From: Coprinopsis marcescibilis
Taxonomy: Eukaryota; Basidiomycota; Agaricomycetes; Agaricales; Psathyrellaceae
Direction: 5' to 3'
DNA length: 37,638 nt
Assembly (NCBI GenBank): GCA_004369085.1
Contig: ML210271.1
Location: 1 to 37,638, forward strand
Shown: positions 10,578-21,906 of the stretch, piece by piece
Position numbering within the stretch: the stretch's first letter is position 1
Layout: every line of letters begins with the position of its first letter
Position numbers and translations under genes: made by a program
The notes under the pieces: model-generated
Database searches by the model: none
The model's input: the letters and a program-made list of their open reading frames with translations, nothing else
What the model was told of the DNA's origin: nothing

Positions 10578-10709
10578 CCCCTGTCGGCGACCGGCGGGTC
10601 CGAACCCGGGTCAATCGAAGCCGTCGTGAACCTGGTTCAGCGCACACGAGCCTCGAACTTCCTTCCGCCACTCAACTCATTCATCGCTTTTTTCTGCTCA
10701 TCTTTCACG
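10578..10709 (+). repeat. Duplicated 5' flank of F-box gene 1
   Basis: The segment directly before the ATG of this gene is repeated before the ATGs of the other two array members, at 12419-12554 and 14565-14698. The best-conserved core reads GGGTCAATCGAAGCCGTCGT, followed by GAACCT and a Cys/Ala-box-like CGAACT stretch. It is probably the shared 5' untranslated or promoter region copied with each unit. Confidence 0.75.
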
Positions 10710-12211
10710 ATGGTCGCAGATCTTCCAACAGAACTTATCAGGGAGACCCTGAAGTACATCAGAGGGCCTTCCTGGGATATACCCTCCCACCACAAGAAAC
10801 ATCTCAAGATCACAAGCCTGGTATCTTCCACCTTTCGCAAAATCTCACAAGAGTTCTTGTTCGAGAAACTGGAGCTGGGTTTGATGCCACGCTGCCTTCA
10901 ACATCCTGGCCACGACATCTACCAGGGAGCCAAGCTTTTATCCGTATTCACAACATCCCCGAAACTCGCCACCCATGTCAAGTATATCGACCTGAACGAC
11001 TTTTACTTCAACGCGACGGCGAAATGGTGGCTGTCCGCCGACCAAGACATCGCCCAGGCGCTTCGCTACATTCCACTCCACAGGATCATCGCGTTCCGCT
11101 TCAGAAGCTTCAAACGCCGTTGGGATTCGCTAGCAGGTGAAACGCAGGACGTGATTCTCAGCATCTGCAGCTCTCCTTGCCTCAAGTCGTTAGAGGTCGA
11201 TGGCACTTTTCTCAAGGTCCTTGACGCTTGCAGTCCGTCTCTGAATGACTTGAAGGTCTACGAGCCTGATCATGAACCCCAAATTTTATCGCTGGTCGTG
11301 CCAGAGGAGCGGCAGCAGGGCGCAAATAAGCTGAGGCTCGAACGATTGGAGATCAACTCCCTCTCCCCTGTCCGCGGGGCGATTCATACTGTCCTGGATC
11401 CTTCCAATCGCATCGAAACCTCCCGGTTGAAATTGTTGACCATTTCTGCCGGTGTACACCATTACGACTCTGAAGCCATCGGCCAGCTCCTGGAGAGTTG
11501 CACGTCATCCCTCGAGAGCTTTATATATCGCAAGTTCTATCACCGACGTAAGCATATTTTCCTATCGAGTCTGCATTTGCTGATTTACAAGCATCAAAAT
11601 GATCATATGTACTTATGATCCCGTCACCAGCGGACTATCTCAATTTCAATGACCCACACCCCTTCGAACTGTCCAGGCTCAGCGCGCTCAAACGGTTCGG
11701 GTGCATTTACCTCAACCAAGGCGATACAACATCTATACCAGCAACTTCTTTATCGGCTCTCCTCCCTCTCTTCCACTCCCTACCTTCCCTGTCTCCCCTT
11801 GAGGTTTTCCACCTGCGTCCCTGTTACGACCAGAGGGCTTCCTTGAGCCAGACGGCAAATCTGGCTGGTTTGTGGGATCAGTTCGACGCCCTCTTCGCGG
11901 ACCGCCAGAGGTTTCCGAGTTTGAGGTGCGTGCGTATCACGATTTCGTATGTCTCTCGCGATGGGGCCTCGGAAGAAGACAACGCACGTTATTTGAAGGA
12001 TATACCACAGAAGATAAAGTCGCACCTGAAACGACTGACGCGCGCCGGGATCCTTGCGGTTGATGTGTCTTTGGGTGAGTGCAGCTTCATCATAACATTG
12101 TGAGGGCACCGTTTGCTCAGCGCAAGTTTGCGACGTATGGTTTGTGTTCATTTAGATTATTCTGAGTTTCATTTCGGGTGGCCGTCAGCGTCGGGAATTG
12201 AAGATGATTAG
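10710..12211 (+). CDS. F-box protein, tandem copy 1
   Basis: Three exons: 10710-11547, 11631-12074 and 12156-12211, 445 aa. The N-terminus DLPTELIRETLKYI, followed by LKITSLVSSTFRKISQEFLF, is an F-box of the kind that binds Skp1 in SCF ubiquitin ligases. The rest is Leu-rich with irregular repeats such as CSSPCLKSLEVDGTFLKVLD and NRIETSRLKLLTISAG, as in fungal F-box/LRR-like proteins, and would select the substrate (inference). Stopping in exon 2 at TGA 12101-12103 would give a different end. I prefer the spliced form because a GTGAGT donor is kept in all paralogues and the resulting tail YSEFHFGWPSASGIEDD matches that of copy 3. Copies 1 and 3 are closer to each other than to copy 2. Confidence 0.8.
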
Positions 12212-12293
12212 ATTTAGCTCTGTAACGAAGCAGTAATACCTCGAGAGTCAATGTTCTGAATAGAAGATGTGGGTTCATGATGATTGAGCTCAG
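12102..12293 (+). repeat. 3' flank of F-box gene 1, repeated after gene 3
   Basis: From GAGGGCACCGTTTGCTCAGC onward this stretch matches 16115-16319. It includes the terminal intron, the last exon and the downstream sequence around GATGTGGGTTCATGATGATT. A related string also occurs upstream of gene 1 near 10472-10505, so the duplication units share both ends. This is expected from unequal crossing-over. Confidence 0.75.
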
Positions 12294-12418
12294 CCTGCAT
12301 CACAATTCCGGCGTTGCAAGCCGTACTTGTGGACTTATGAGTGGTGGTGCTCATAGTGCTCGCATTGTATTTCAGATTCTAGAGACCTTTCAAGGAAAAC
12401 CAATGATTGAATTAAACG

Positions 12419-12554
12419 CCCCTGTCGGTGACCGGCGGGTCCGAACCCGGGTCAATCGAAGCCGTCGTGAACCTTGTTCAGCGCGCACGGGCCTCGAACT
12501 GCCCATCCTTCCACCTTCAACTGATTCATCGTTATTCTCTGCTCACCTCCCTCG
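12419..12554 (+). repeat. Duplicated 5' flank of F-box gene 2
   Basis: It matches 10578-10709 nearly base for base at its start (CCCCTGTCGG, ACCGGCGGGTCCGAACCCGG) and carries the same conserved core before the ATG. Confidence 0.75.
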
Positions 12555-13972
12555 ATGGCACCAGATCTCCCAGAGGACCTTCTAAGGGAAATCCTGAAGC
12601 ATGTCAGGGGGTCTTCCCGCAATATTCCCTCCGATAGCAAGCATCTCCTCAGAATCACGAGCCTTGTATCTCCCACCTTTCGCGAAATCTCACAGGAGTT
12701 CCTGTTTGAGAAACTAGACCTTGGTCCTATGTCGAGGGTCCCTCGAGCTGGCGAGGACAGCTGCTTGGGAGCCAAGCTCCTATCCCTATTCACCCAGTCC
12801 CCGAAACTCGCTACCCTCGTCAAATATGTCGACTTGGACGACAGCTACGCCGAGGGTGTTGAGGGCACATGTTCTTCTTGGCTCCACATCGACAACGATA
12901 TCTCCCCCGCCCTTCGCTACATCCCACTCCAAAGAATCGTCGGCTTCCGGTTCATGGGCGTCGACTGGAACCAGCTGCCGCCACAAACGCGATGCGCCAT
13001 TATAGTAATCTGCAGAGCTCCTGAGCTCAAAACCTTAGTCCTTGGGGAAGTACCTCCTGGGATGCTTGATGTTTGTGGACCGTCTATCAAGGATTTGACA
13101 CTATGCGGGCCATTTAGATTGGGCGGACAGCAAGAGCAACAGCAGGCCGCCAGTAAGTTGACGCTCGAACGATTGACGGTCAACTCGATACTTGGTCTCG
13201 AGGGCGTGCATTTTGCCCTGGACCCATCCAATCGCATTGCAACCAACCGGTTGGTATCTCTGAATGTTAAAACCGGAATGGCATGCTATGACGATGCTGT
13301 CATCGGCCGTCTCCTTGAAAGTTGTGCCCCATCACTCGAGTGCTTTGTGTATCGCACGTCCTATAATCTATGTGAGCGTTTGCATGAGTATTACTAGACC
13401 GACTACGTACTGACTGGAGCTATGCCCCAACAGTCCACTTCGTTGCGGGCTCAGAAGCACCGCAGTTCGACCTGTCAAAGCTCAGTGCTCTCAAGCTGCT
13501 CGCGTTTAGGTACATCCATCATTGTGACCCAAGGCCCTCTCTTGCAGACACAGTTTTACCCTTCCTCCTCCCTCTCTTCCATACCCTACCTTCCCTGTCG
13601 CCTCTCGAGAATTTTTACCTGCACGCAGAGCACGAGGATCCAACGGCCCTGTTTCATATGGCCAGTTCGACTAGTATGTGGGACCAGTTCGACACCCTCT
13701 TTGCAGATCGTTCAAGGTTTCCAAATTTGAAATGCGTACGGATCACAGTCACCTGTGGCTTTCTCGATGCATCAGCTGGGGAAGATACAGTGCTTTATGT
13801 GGAAGAGATAGTACGGAAGATAGGGTTGCACCTAAGACGACTAACGCGCGCCGGGATCCTTGTGGCTGAAAAGTCGACGGGTGAGTAGTTCTCATTGCGT
13901 GACGTCATGCGCACTGCATCCTGAGCATCGGTATCTACAGATAACGCTGTACCTGATTACGAATGGTCGTAA
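12555..13972 (+). CDS. F-box protein, tandem copy 2
   Basis: Three exons: 12555-13371, 13434-13880 and 13941-13972, 431 aa. The F-box is DLPEDLLREILKHV with RITSLVSPTFREISQEFLF. A Leu-rich substrate-binding part follows, with LPPQTRCAIIVICRAPELKT, a Gln-rich insertion (GGQQEQQQAASK) that the other copies lack, and the shared LSKLSALKLLAF and RLTRAGIL near the end. Splice positions equal those of copies 1 and 3. The final exon is shorter and different (DNAVPDYEWS). Stopping in exon 2 would put the TAG at 13886-13888, six nt into the conserved donor, so the spliced form is preferred but not proven. It has its own 3' flank, unlike copies 1 and 3. Confidence 0.78.
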
Positions 13973-14564
13973 ATGTCTGAATAGCATGATTCTTCATCTG
14001 CCCTCTGATACGCAGACTTGCCGGATTGTTTAATTTCTTTGTTATACATCAAGCTGTACCAATTTCCAATCTACGTATCCTCTAGCTTCGGATCGCAAGA
14101 GCCAATGCTTGAGACAGTTGTAATAGTTTGAAGCTATCTAAGTAATTGGGCAGCAAATAAAGCTGATATCCAGAATATCATTGGTCCATTTCCGAGTTCG
14201 CGCCGGCCTCAACAAAGAGGAGGGGTCATTCTCAAGAAGAGCCCTAGGTCTCATCTTCAGGCTGGGAATTGCAGCGAGAGTCATAATAAGGAAGCTATCG
14301 CACTTATCTCTGCCCGTTGGGTTAGTGTACACTCCAATGGGAATGTGAATGGGTCAATTCCTGAGTTACCCGTCCTCGCTCTGCTTCATGATTATTAAGG
14401 TCCTCCCCTGCATCGTAATTCCTGCCACCTATTCGAGACAACAAGTGTTTCGGGCTGTCCTTTGGAACGTGTGAGCGATGCTCCTAATGCTCTACTCGAG
14501 TAATTGAACAATGTAGAACCTAGAGTCCTCTAAACGAAAGTTTATGATTAGGATTTCGAATCAA
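13973..14564. other. Spacer between F-box genes 2 and 3
   Basis: About 590 bp without a supportable gene. The 64-codon minus-strand frame at 14138-14332 has no family features. The part just before 14565 leads into the duplicated 5' flank of gene 3. I see no terminal repeats. Confidence 0.5.
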
Positions 14565-14698
14565 CCCCTGTCCTAAACACAGGTCCGGGTCAATCGAAGC
14601 CGTCGTGAACCTAGGTCCACCGCCGGCGCACGGGCCTCGAACCTACCCTTCCCTTCAACTGTCACTGATCCCTCGCTAATTCTTGCTCATCTTTCTCG
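14565..14698 (+). repeat. Duplicated 5' flank of F-box gene 3
   Basis: It shares CCCCTGTC, GGGTCAATCGAAGCCGTCGT and the CGCACGGGCCTCGAAC string with the flanks of genes 1 and 2. It carries small internal differences, including an ACAC-containing replacement near its start. Confidence 0.7.
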
Positions 14699-16220
14699 AT
14701 GGTTGCAGATCTTCCAGCAGAACTTCTCAGGGAGATCCTGAAGTACATCAGAGGGTCATCCTGGGATATACCCTCCAACAGCAAGAAACATCTCAAGATC
14801 ACGAGCCTGGTATCCCCCATCTTTCGCGAAATCTCACAGGAGTTCTTGTTCGAGAAACTGGAAGTTGGTCCTATGCCACGCATCCCTCAACTTGGCAAGG
14901 ACATCTGCTTGGGAACCAAGCTCCTATCCCTATTCACCCTGTCCCCGAAACTCGCCACCCATGTCAAATATATCGACCTAAACGACACGTACGCCCCGTG
15001 CGTTGAAATCACGGGCAATATTTCGTCGATGTTGTGGCTGGACATCGACCATGACATTCCCCAGGCGCTTCGCCGTATTCCACTGCAAAAGATCGTCGCG
15101 TTTCGCTTCAGAAGCTTATCAGACAGCTGGGATTTGTTACCAGGTGAAACGCAGGACGTGATTCTCAGCATCTGCAGCTCTCCTTGCCTCAAGTCGTTAG
15201 AGGTCGAAGCCGCTTTTCTCGGGATCCTTGACGCTTGCGGTTCTCTGAAGGAGTTGAAGGTCAACTGGCCTAATTATAATCACCTCATCTCGACGGTGGT
15301 CGTGCCGGAGGAGCGGCAGCGCACGAATAAGCTGACGCTCGAAAGATTGGAGATGAACTTCGTCCGCTGTAGTCTCAAGGCGATTCATCCTATTGTCCTG
15401 GATCCTTCCAATCGCATCGAAACCTCTCGGCTGAAATCATTGACCATTTCTGCCAGTGTCCGCTCTTACGACTTCACTGTCATCGGCGGTCTCCTGAGGA
15501 GTTGCACGTCATCCCTCGAGAAGTTTATATATCGTGGCAAGTCCTTCGGTCTACGTGAGTGCATGATCTTATCTAATACCGAGTGCCTTTGCACCAAAAT
15601 GACCATATGTACTGACATGAAATCTGACCCCGTCAACCAACAGGCTGGAACGACATTTGCGTTCATGATCCACAGCAATTCGGGCTGTCCAAGCTCAGCG
15701 CGCTCAAACGGTTCGCGTGCATTTACACCAACCATGGGGACACAACATCTCGGCAAGAAACCGCTTTATCATCTCTCCTCCCTCTCTTCCACACCCTACC
15801 TTCCCTGTCTCCCCTTGAGGTTTTCCACCTGTATCCCTGGTACGACGAGAGGGTTACCTTGGAGCAGATGGCCAATCTGGCTGCTTTGTGGGATCAGTTC
15901 GACGCCCTCTTCGCGGACCGCCCGAGGTTTCAGCGCTTGAGGTGCGTGCGTATCAACGTCTCATATATCTCCCGCGATGGGGCCTCGGATGAAGACGATG
16001 AACGTTATGTGGAGAGTATACGACAGAAGATAAAGTCGCACCTCAAACGACTAATGCGCGCCGGGATCCTTGCGGTTGACGTGTCTTTGGGTGAGTGCAG
16101 CTTCATAACAATGCGAGGGCACCGTTTGCTCAGCGCAAGATTGCGACGTATGGTTTGTATTTAGGCTATTCTGCGTGTCATTTCGGGTGGCCGTCAGCGC
16201 CGGGACTTGAATTTGATTAG
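14699..16220 (+). CDS. F-box protein, tandem copy 3
   Basis: Three exons: 14699-15554, 15644-16090 and 16165-16220, 452 aa. It begins MVADLPAELLREILKYIRGS and continues with LKITSLVSPIFREISQEFLF, closely matching copy 1. LRRIPLQKIVAFRFRSL and ETQDVILSICSSPCLKSLEV are also shared with copy 1. After the first intron comes FGLSKLSALKRFACIY, then SSLLPLFHTLPSLSPLEVFH. The last exon YSACHFGWPSAPGLEFD parallels copy 1. Without the terminal splice the frame runs on to 16164, which would put an unconserved basic tail on the protein. The likely role is a substrate receptor of an SCF ubiquitin ligase, from the F-box alone. Confidence 0.8.
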
Positions 16221-16319
16221 CTGTGTTGTGAAGCGGTAATACCTGCGAGTCAAAGGAAGGTGTAGCGTTCTGAAGGGAAAATGTGGGTTCATAATGATTG
16301 AGGTCCGACTCTGCATCGA
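16115..16319 (+). repeat. 3' flank of F-box gene 3, repeat of the flank of gene 1
   Basis: It aligns with 12102-12293 across the terminal intron, last exon and downstream string (AATGTGGGTTCATAATGATT). It marks the distal end of the duplicated array. Confidence 0.75.
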
Positions 16320-16757
16320 GTCCCGCGAGCGTACCAATATACCTGGTTCTGACCATTTTCCTGTCGCCTTCACAGGGCTTCAACTTGTATGCAGATGGGA
16401 AACAGTGAACATAAAGTCTAACATAGAAAGGCAGCATGCAGTGCGAAATCAAGACTTATAAAAAATACAGAGTAAGAAGGAAATCGAATATAGAAGTAGA
16501 AATATCTGTGTGGAAATCGAGAATTATGAAGAACGGCAATTCTGAAATGACGTAGGAAAAAAGAAAAATTGAGGTCGATACCCCAGGGCCCAACGAGTAG
16601 CAGATGATAACCGCTCTCTCCTCAGTTAATTCCGCGGCTAGATGCAAGAAAGAACACAGTCTCCCAGGTTAATGCGAACATTCCAGATGTTTAAAAGTCA
16701 ACTTGCTTATCCCTGTCTGTAAGCGGGACGTACTGTAATACGGGTGTCAGTTGAAGG
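16320..16757. other. Intergenic region, no gene seen
   Basis: About 440 bp, A-rich on the plus strand at 16450-16570. It lies between the end of the F-box array and the 3' end of the convergent methyltransferase gene, so it probably holds two 3' ends. No coding, RNA or terminal-repeat signal is supported. Confidence 0.5.
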
Positions 16758-17662
16758 TTAGGAACTCAAAGGGCGGATGACACGCACTCGTACGCCCATT
16801 ACGCGTTCCTGCTTGATACGGCCGCTTTTGTCCTTATCGACGTGTTCGATGTATTGAGTGTAGGTCCCGACGGGGATGAACATGCGGCCTCCCGGTGCGA
16901 GTTGGTCTAGGAGGGCGGGTGGAATAGTGGGCGCCGCAGCACCCACATGGATAGCGTCGTACGGACCTATAATAATCGAAATCGTGTACGTTCAGTTCCA
17001 ATACCACCACAAATTCGAACTGAGCGGATGAGGAGACGACCCACCTCCAGCAGCGTACCCATCCCTTCCATCACCGGTGATCATCTCGATCTCGCCGTTC
17101 TTCAGTGCTTCGCCCAACCCATCTTTCTCTAGGTTCCCTTTGGACCATTCGACCAGCTGGGGGACGTGGTCGATTCCGACTACTTTACCGGTGGGTGAGA
17201 CGAGATGGTGGAGGACCGCGGCGAGATAGCCACTGCCGCTCCCGATGTCAAGTACGCGGGATCCGGGTCGGAGGTAGGGTAATAGATGTTCAGATGCGTA
17301 TGCGTGCTATACGAAATGATGAGGTTTGAATACGACAAGGCGATGTGGCCCGTCCGACGTACCATATGAGGAGCACTGATGGTAGCTCCATGTCCGATCG
17401 GCCTGCGCAGCTCGTTCAGACCCCAATTAATCTGCAGAATCTAATACGCAACTGAGGAGAATCCTCGTAGGCCGCTCGTTTGTTGAGCACGTAGTTGGCT
17501 CTGTCCACGGATAGCATTGCCTGGGTTGCAGATGGAGATTCAATAGGGTTTTCCGGCTTGGGCTGACTGTACCTTTGCTACGCGGTCGGATGCGAGAATT
17601 CGCTCGTTCTTGAGGTTGGAGATGAGCTCCGAGTTTGAAGCTCCTCCACAGCGCCAGGCCAT
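16758..17662 (-). CDS. Protein-L-isoaspartate O-methyltransferase
   Basis: Five exons on the minus strand: 17662-17573, 17520-17453, 17402-17363, 17306-17045 and 16966-16758, 222 aa, the usual size for the eukaryotic enzyme. It transfers a methyl group from S-adenosylmethionine to L-isoaspartyl residues of aged proteins, starting their repair. Landmarks in order: [48 protein letters not shown] (the substrate-binding signature), the AdoMet loop [33 protein letters not shown], and [10 protein letters not shown] with [11 protein letters not shown]. Intron 2 is only 50 nt with a GTTGCG donor. It was chosen because it restores the DSPQPIGHG motif exactly. The gene is divergent from the RNA-binding protein gene, 373 bp away. 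Confidence 0.93.
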
Positions 17663-18035
17663 TGTTGAATACGATATCAGTAATGATCTTAGAAATTTCA
17701 GAGTGCCTGGTCGTGGCCGTCAAAGGGAAAGCAGCTACATAAGCTGAGCATCATGATGTGGAGCCGAATGAAATAGCGGAGATCCCCCGCTTTGGCACCC
17801 GCGTGGCAATGCAAGACATCATGCCAAGCCAATCCCGGCAACTCGCGGGTCCGAGATTTCAAACCCAGTCGTTGCGTTCCCACGCAGCAAAATATGCAAA
17901 CACATTCATCGCTGACAGCCAAGGCTCTTCGTTTCTCCACCACCATCTCATTCTCTTACCGAACTTCACACCCTTATCCTTTCCTTATAAAACGGGAGTG
18001 TGCTCCTAAAGTTGACTTTTGAACAGGTGCCGACG

Positions 18036-20768
18036 ATGGACGTGGATATGAAGAACAAATTGGACGATGGGATTTTGCCGCCTGCCAGCAATGGGAGGGA
18101 CAGGGATCGAGGGTACGAGCGAGACAAGGATAGGGACCGCGAGAGGGATAGAGATCGGGACAGGGAACGCGACTTTGACCGGGAGAGGCGTGACAGGGAC
18201 CGTGACCGTGATAGGGACTTTGACAGAGAACGTAGAGACCTTGGTAAGTTCTATATTGCAGAGTTCATACTCTTATTCATACTTTCAAGGTCCATTACAA
18301 GGTCGCCCCAGGCCAAGGATTGGTGACCACTGGGAACCAGAAAGGCGAAATGGCGAGGTAGGTCACTACTGGTCAATGCGCAAACAGTCGCTAATATGTC
18401 TCTTCAGCGTCGCAAGCGTTCTCGCAGCCGTTCGCGCTCACGCTCCAGGCGTCGCAGCGCTTCTCCTCGTAGGCGCCGGCGCTCGCCTTCCAGGACCCGC
18501 AGTCCTCGTTCTCCTCGTTCCCGATCCCGTAGCCGTGACAGGCGAGGCGGCGGTCCCGGCGGTTTCGCCAATGACTCCTTTGCCCGCAGTCTCGGTGGGC
18601 CAATGAATGCCTCCATCGAAGAAGCGGCCGAATTCGCCAAAGTCAGCAAACGCGAAAACCGGGTCTACGTTGGCAACCTCAGCTACGACGTCAAGTATCG
18701 CGACCTTATGGAATTCATGCGGGGAGGTGGGTGGGGGATACATCTCAGCCTAGTTTTTCGTTTTTGTTTCTTGGACATTGAAGTGGGGGGTTAGTTTTGG
18801 ATTCGGAGTCGCTGTTGATGATGAGTTGTGGTGCTCGAGGCGCTTGAACTAGAGAATTGGACAGGCGGGCACTGATCGATTGGCGCGTAGTCATCATTGC
18901 CCTGGACTCTCATGGCCGTCGTGGTCCGCCATTTGCGTTGCGTTGGCATCGAAGGAAGCAGGCAGGCATGGGGTGGGCTTTTTGCTGCGTCGCATCCTGG
19001 TGTTGTGAAGATGATGATGCGGGGAGGAATCTTGAACTTGCTAACCCAGCCCAGCTTTTCACCCTTTCGAACTGTTTCATTGCGTTGCTGTTGTTTTTGA
19101 CGGTCGAGTTGTGGAGAGGATATTGATGGGACTTTTCTTTTGGGATTGGCAGCTGGTGAGGTTCTCTTCGCCGAAGTTCTCGTTACGCCGACTGGGATCT
19201 CCAAGGGATGCGGGTGCGTACTATTTTTTGATTGATCATTGTCCTTTACTGATACGTCCTCCCCCAGAATCGTCGAATTCGCCTCGCAAGAAGACGCTCA
19301 GCGCTCGATTCGTGAATTGTCTGAACAAGCCTTGCTTGGAAGGCCTGTATTTATTCGCGAGGTAAGCGACATTTATTCTTGTGAGAACTTGATTTGACAT
19401 CTGTTTCTCCTAGGACCGAGAAAACGAAGCTCGATTTGGTGCCACACCTGTACCGGGCAAGATCGGTATGGCAATGGCGGGTCAGGGTCTCCACGCAGCG
19501 CCCCCTCCTCGTCCTCCCTCCCATAACTACTTTGGATCTGGGTCGAACCCTGGCAACCAGCTATATGTCGGAAACGTATGTGCCTATGTTTCGTATGTAT
19601 ATTCTCATATTGACACGATTTTAGCTCCCATACCAAGCTGGTTGGCAAGACTTGAAGGATCTGTTCAGGGCTGCTGGAAGCATCGTGCGCGCTGATATCA
19701 ACATTGGAGTGGACGGTAGACCCAAGGGGTCGGGAACTGTTGTGTTTGAAACATCAAAGGATGCTCTGCAGGCTGTTTGTATGTCACTCTTCCTTGTTGT
19801 GTCGTTTGCTTGGGATTTGCTGATGCGAGTATCTAGCAATGTATCATGGGTTTGAGTGGTACGGAAGAATCCTAGAAGTTCGCGAGGTACGTTTCGGTCT
19901 ACAATTTTTAGGTTGATATATATGTTGATTCCTCGTTTTTGTAGGACCGTTATGCTGGCCTAACAGGGCCAGGCTTCCGCGGAGGCTTGCGCGGCAACCC
20001 ACCACGCGGTGGACTACGCGGGTTTGGCGGGCGAGGATTTGGACGTGGAGGTGGATTTGGGGGTGGACGTGGCGGAGGTGGAGGTGGAGGTGGTGGATTT
20101 GGGGGTGGCGCTGGTGCTGGAGCCGGACCTGGTGGAGCGGCAGGACGGGATTTCGGCCAAGATATATATGCGGATTATAGTGGGCCTGAGAGTGCTGCCG
20201 CCGCCGCCGCTGCGGGCGGTCCTCCTCCGAGCGGGGGAAGTGGAGGAGGCGCTGGGTTCAAGATGGATCCCTATTTCGCGCCATTTGGACCGAACTATGT
20301 GGAGCCTGAGCCGAGCCAGCAGATCATGGTTCGCAATGTACGTATTGATTTCTTTTCTGTGCATGTGACTTGGAAATCTGACGGTGTGATTGTGTAGCTC
20401 CCGTGGTCGACTGCAAACGAAGATCTGGTGGAGCTGTTTGAGACGACAGGCCAGGTTGAGTTGGCGGAGATTCTGTTTGATGGGACGAGGAGTAAGGGGT
20501 GTGGTGTCGTGCAGTTTGGGCAGGTTGCGGAGGCGGAGACTGCGATTGCCAAGTTCCAGTCGTACATGTATGGGGGGAGACCGTTGGGTGAGTTTCTTCC
20601 TTTGTTTTCCTTCTTGTCATTCTTTTGCGTTCCTTGCGTTTGAGTGAACGGCGGTACTGATGATTGAACTTTCGCTTTGTAGATGTGCGATTTAACGATC
20701 GGTGGCATACGTTCTCGCCATCTGCGGCCAAGGGCGGACAGATTGTGCCTATGCAAGCGGATGCATAG
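18036..20768 (+). CDS. Three-RRM SR/RGG-type mRNA-binding protein, Gbp2/Hrb1-like
   Basis: Eleven exons: 18036-18243, 18290-18357, 18408-18726, 19153-19213, 19268-19361, 19414-19575, 19625-19778, 19837-19886, 19945-20337, 20398-20587 and 20683-20768, 594 aa. The N-terminus is an Arg-Asp/Arg-Glu dipeptide run (about residues 20-70), followed by an RS domain (about 93-140). RRM1 starts at RVYVGNLSYDVKYRDL with the second core motif KGCGIVEFA. RRM2 starts at QLYVGNLPYQAGWQDLKDLF with KGSGTVVFE. A Gly-rich region with alanine runs leads to RRM3 (QIMVRNLPWSTANEDLVELF, KGCGVVQFG). This order matches yeast Gbp2/Hrb1, nuclear shuttling proteins that couple splicing quality control to mRNA export. Introns are 46-95 nt except the one inside RRM1, which is 426 nt. 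Confidence 0.9.
18727..19152 (+). other. Unusually long intron within RRM1 of the Gbp2-like gene
   Basis: It runs from a GTGGGT donor to a GGCAG acceptor. At 426 nt it is roughly four to nine times longer than every other intron in the window. It contains stops in all forward frames over most of its length, so retention would truncate the protein within RRM1. I see no structured RNA I can name in it. Confidence 0.75.
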
Positions 20769-21291
20769 GATGTGTGCTAGTTATGGGGCTCCCCTGTGTT
20801 TGCCGGTCTCCACGTATTTCTTGTCCTACCTCCTTACATTACTTGCGTTGTTGCCCCTGATGCTCTGTTTCCGTTCCCATTCCTGTTTTCCTATTTTACC
20901 TCCCCGATCGCACTCGCTTTTACACTGTTTGTTCGGCTGATTGGTGATATTCGGTTGATTCATGAAAGTATGGTACTGTACATGTTATTGGTAGTCACTA
21001 CTTGGCACTGGTTGAACATAGCTGAGTTGATATGAGATGAGATGAGATTGTCGTAGTCGCGTATACTAAGTGCTTTTTGCTTCTTGGTTGGTGTTAGATG
21101 ATACTTGGATATGTAATCGTTAGACAGGTGGGCACGGGAGCAAGCCCCCGAAGTTGGTCGTCGTGTTCAGCTTGTGCCTCGCCTCGGTCAAGGGTATAAA
21201 CGATCCCGTTCTCAAAGACCCACAGTCGGTGATGGAAACCGAGTCTGACTCCGCCAGATTGGCTAAATAATTGAATATATCTGTTCTGAAC
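20769..21291. other. Intergenic region, no gene seen
   Basis: About 520 bp, T/C-rich at its start as expected for a 3' untranslated region. A TATAAA-like sequence near 21196 lies about 95 bp upstream of the next ATG. No gene is supported. Confidence 0.4.
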
Positions 21292-21906
21292 ATGGCTACA
21301 CCCTACCTCTCGCGAAGTTTAGATCTGGGTGGAAGCCCAGAAAAGCTCCAGTAAGTTCTTTCACCAAACATACAATGATGACACTGATGAAACGGTCATT
21401 GGCCAATTCCCCAGACAGATTTCACTATCTACAGCGTCTTTGCCATCAAAATAGAGTGGTTCGACGAGTTTACTCTCAGGCACCCGGACATGGCGCATAG
21501 AGTTTCCTATAAATCCATCGACAAATATAGGAACTGGAAAATAAGACATAGCCCTGAGCTGGCGAAACGAACCCCAAGAGCCTTCCGTGAGTCATTTCAA
21601 TGCCCAGTGGAATCAATGCTCCTGCAACTACCGTATGGCCGTTCGCAGACCAGATTTCTAGATGGTCACCCCAACTTGAATGAGCCCCCCACTCATATCA
21701 TGCTTCTCTTGAGGTGTATTCCATACTTTTGCGAAGGCCAGATTGATGATCAGGACCACCCGGACGCGAATTCGATCATGACCGCAACAGACAAGGACCT
21801 CGCCAAACTGAGAAATTTCCTGGACTTTGTCAAGGGCACCACGGGGCTCGATCTCGCACCTGAGATGCTTGAGTTTACGTGGGAGGTTATTCCATTCAGG
21901 AAGTAA
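21292..21906 (+). CDS. Hypothetical protein, 176 aa
   Basis: Proposed exons are 21292-21350 and 21435-21906, joined over an 84-nt intron (GTAAGT donor, CTACAG acceptor) that keeps the frame. A closer CCCCAG acceptor at 21414 would not fit the phase of exon 1. The protein starts MATPYLSRSLDLGG. It contains FTLRHPDMAHRVSYKSIDKY, a proline-rich HPNLNEPPTH, and a C-terminal helical part ending WEVIPFRK. I do not recognise a family and see no signal peptide or membrane segment. A shorter version starting at ATG 21490 is possible. Confidence 0.45.

Noticed and set aside
10578..10640. tRNA-like GGGTCCGAACCCGGGTC in the F-box 5' flanks
   Set aside because: It pairs only as a short local hairpin, is repeated because the flank is duplicated, and has no cloverleaf around it.
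18404..18743. Long arginine/glutamate-rich and alanine-rich frames antisense to the RS domain of the Gbp2-like gene
   Set aside because: These are shadows of the repetitive RS codons on the other strand, and the RRM protein explains the region fully.
20009..20368. 119-codon Val/Glu/Leu-rich plus-strand frame over the Gly-rich exon
   Set aside because: It is an out-of-frame reading of the glycine-rich exon 9, which joins in frame to RRM2 and RRM3.
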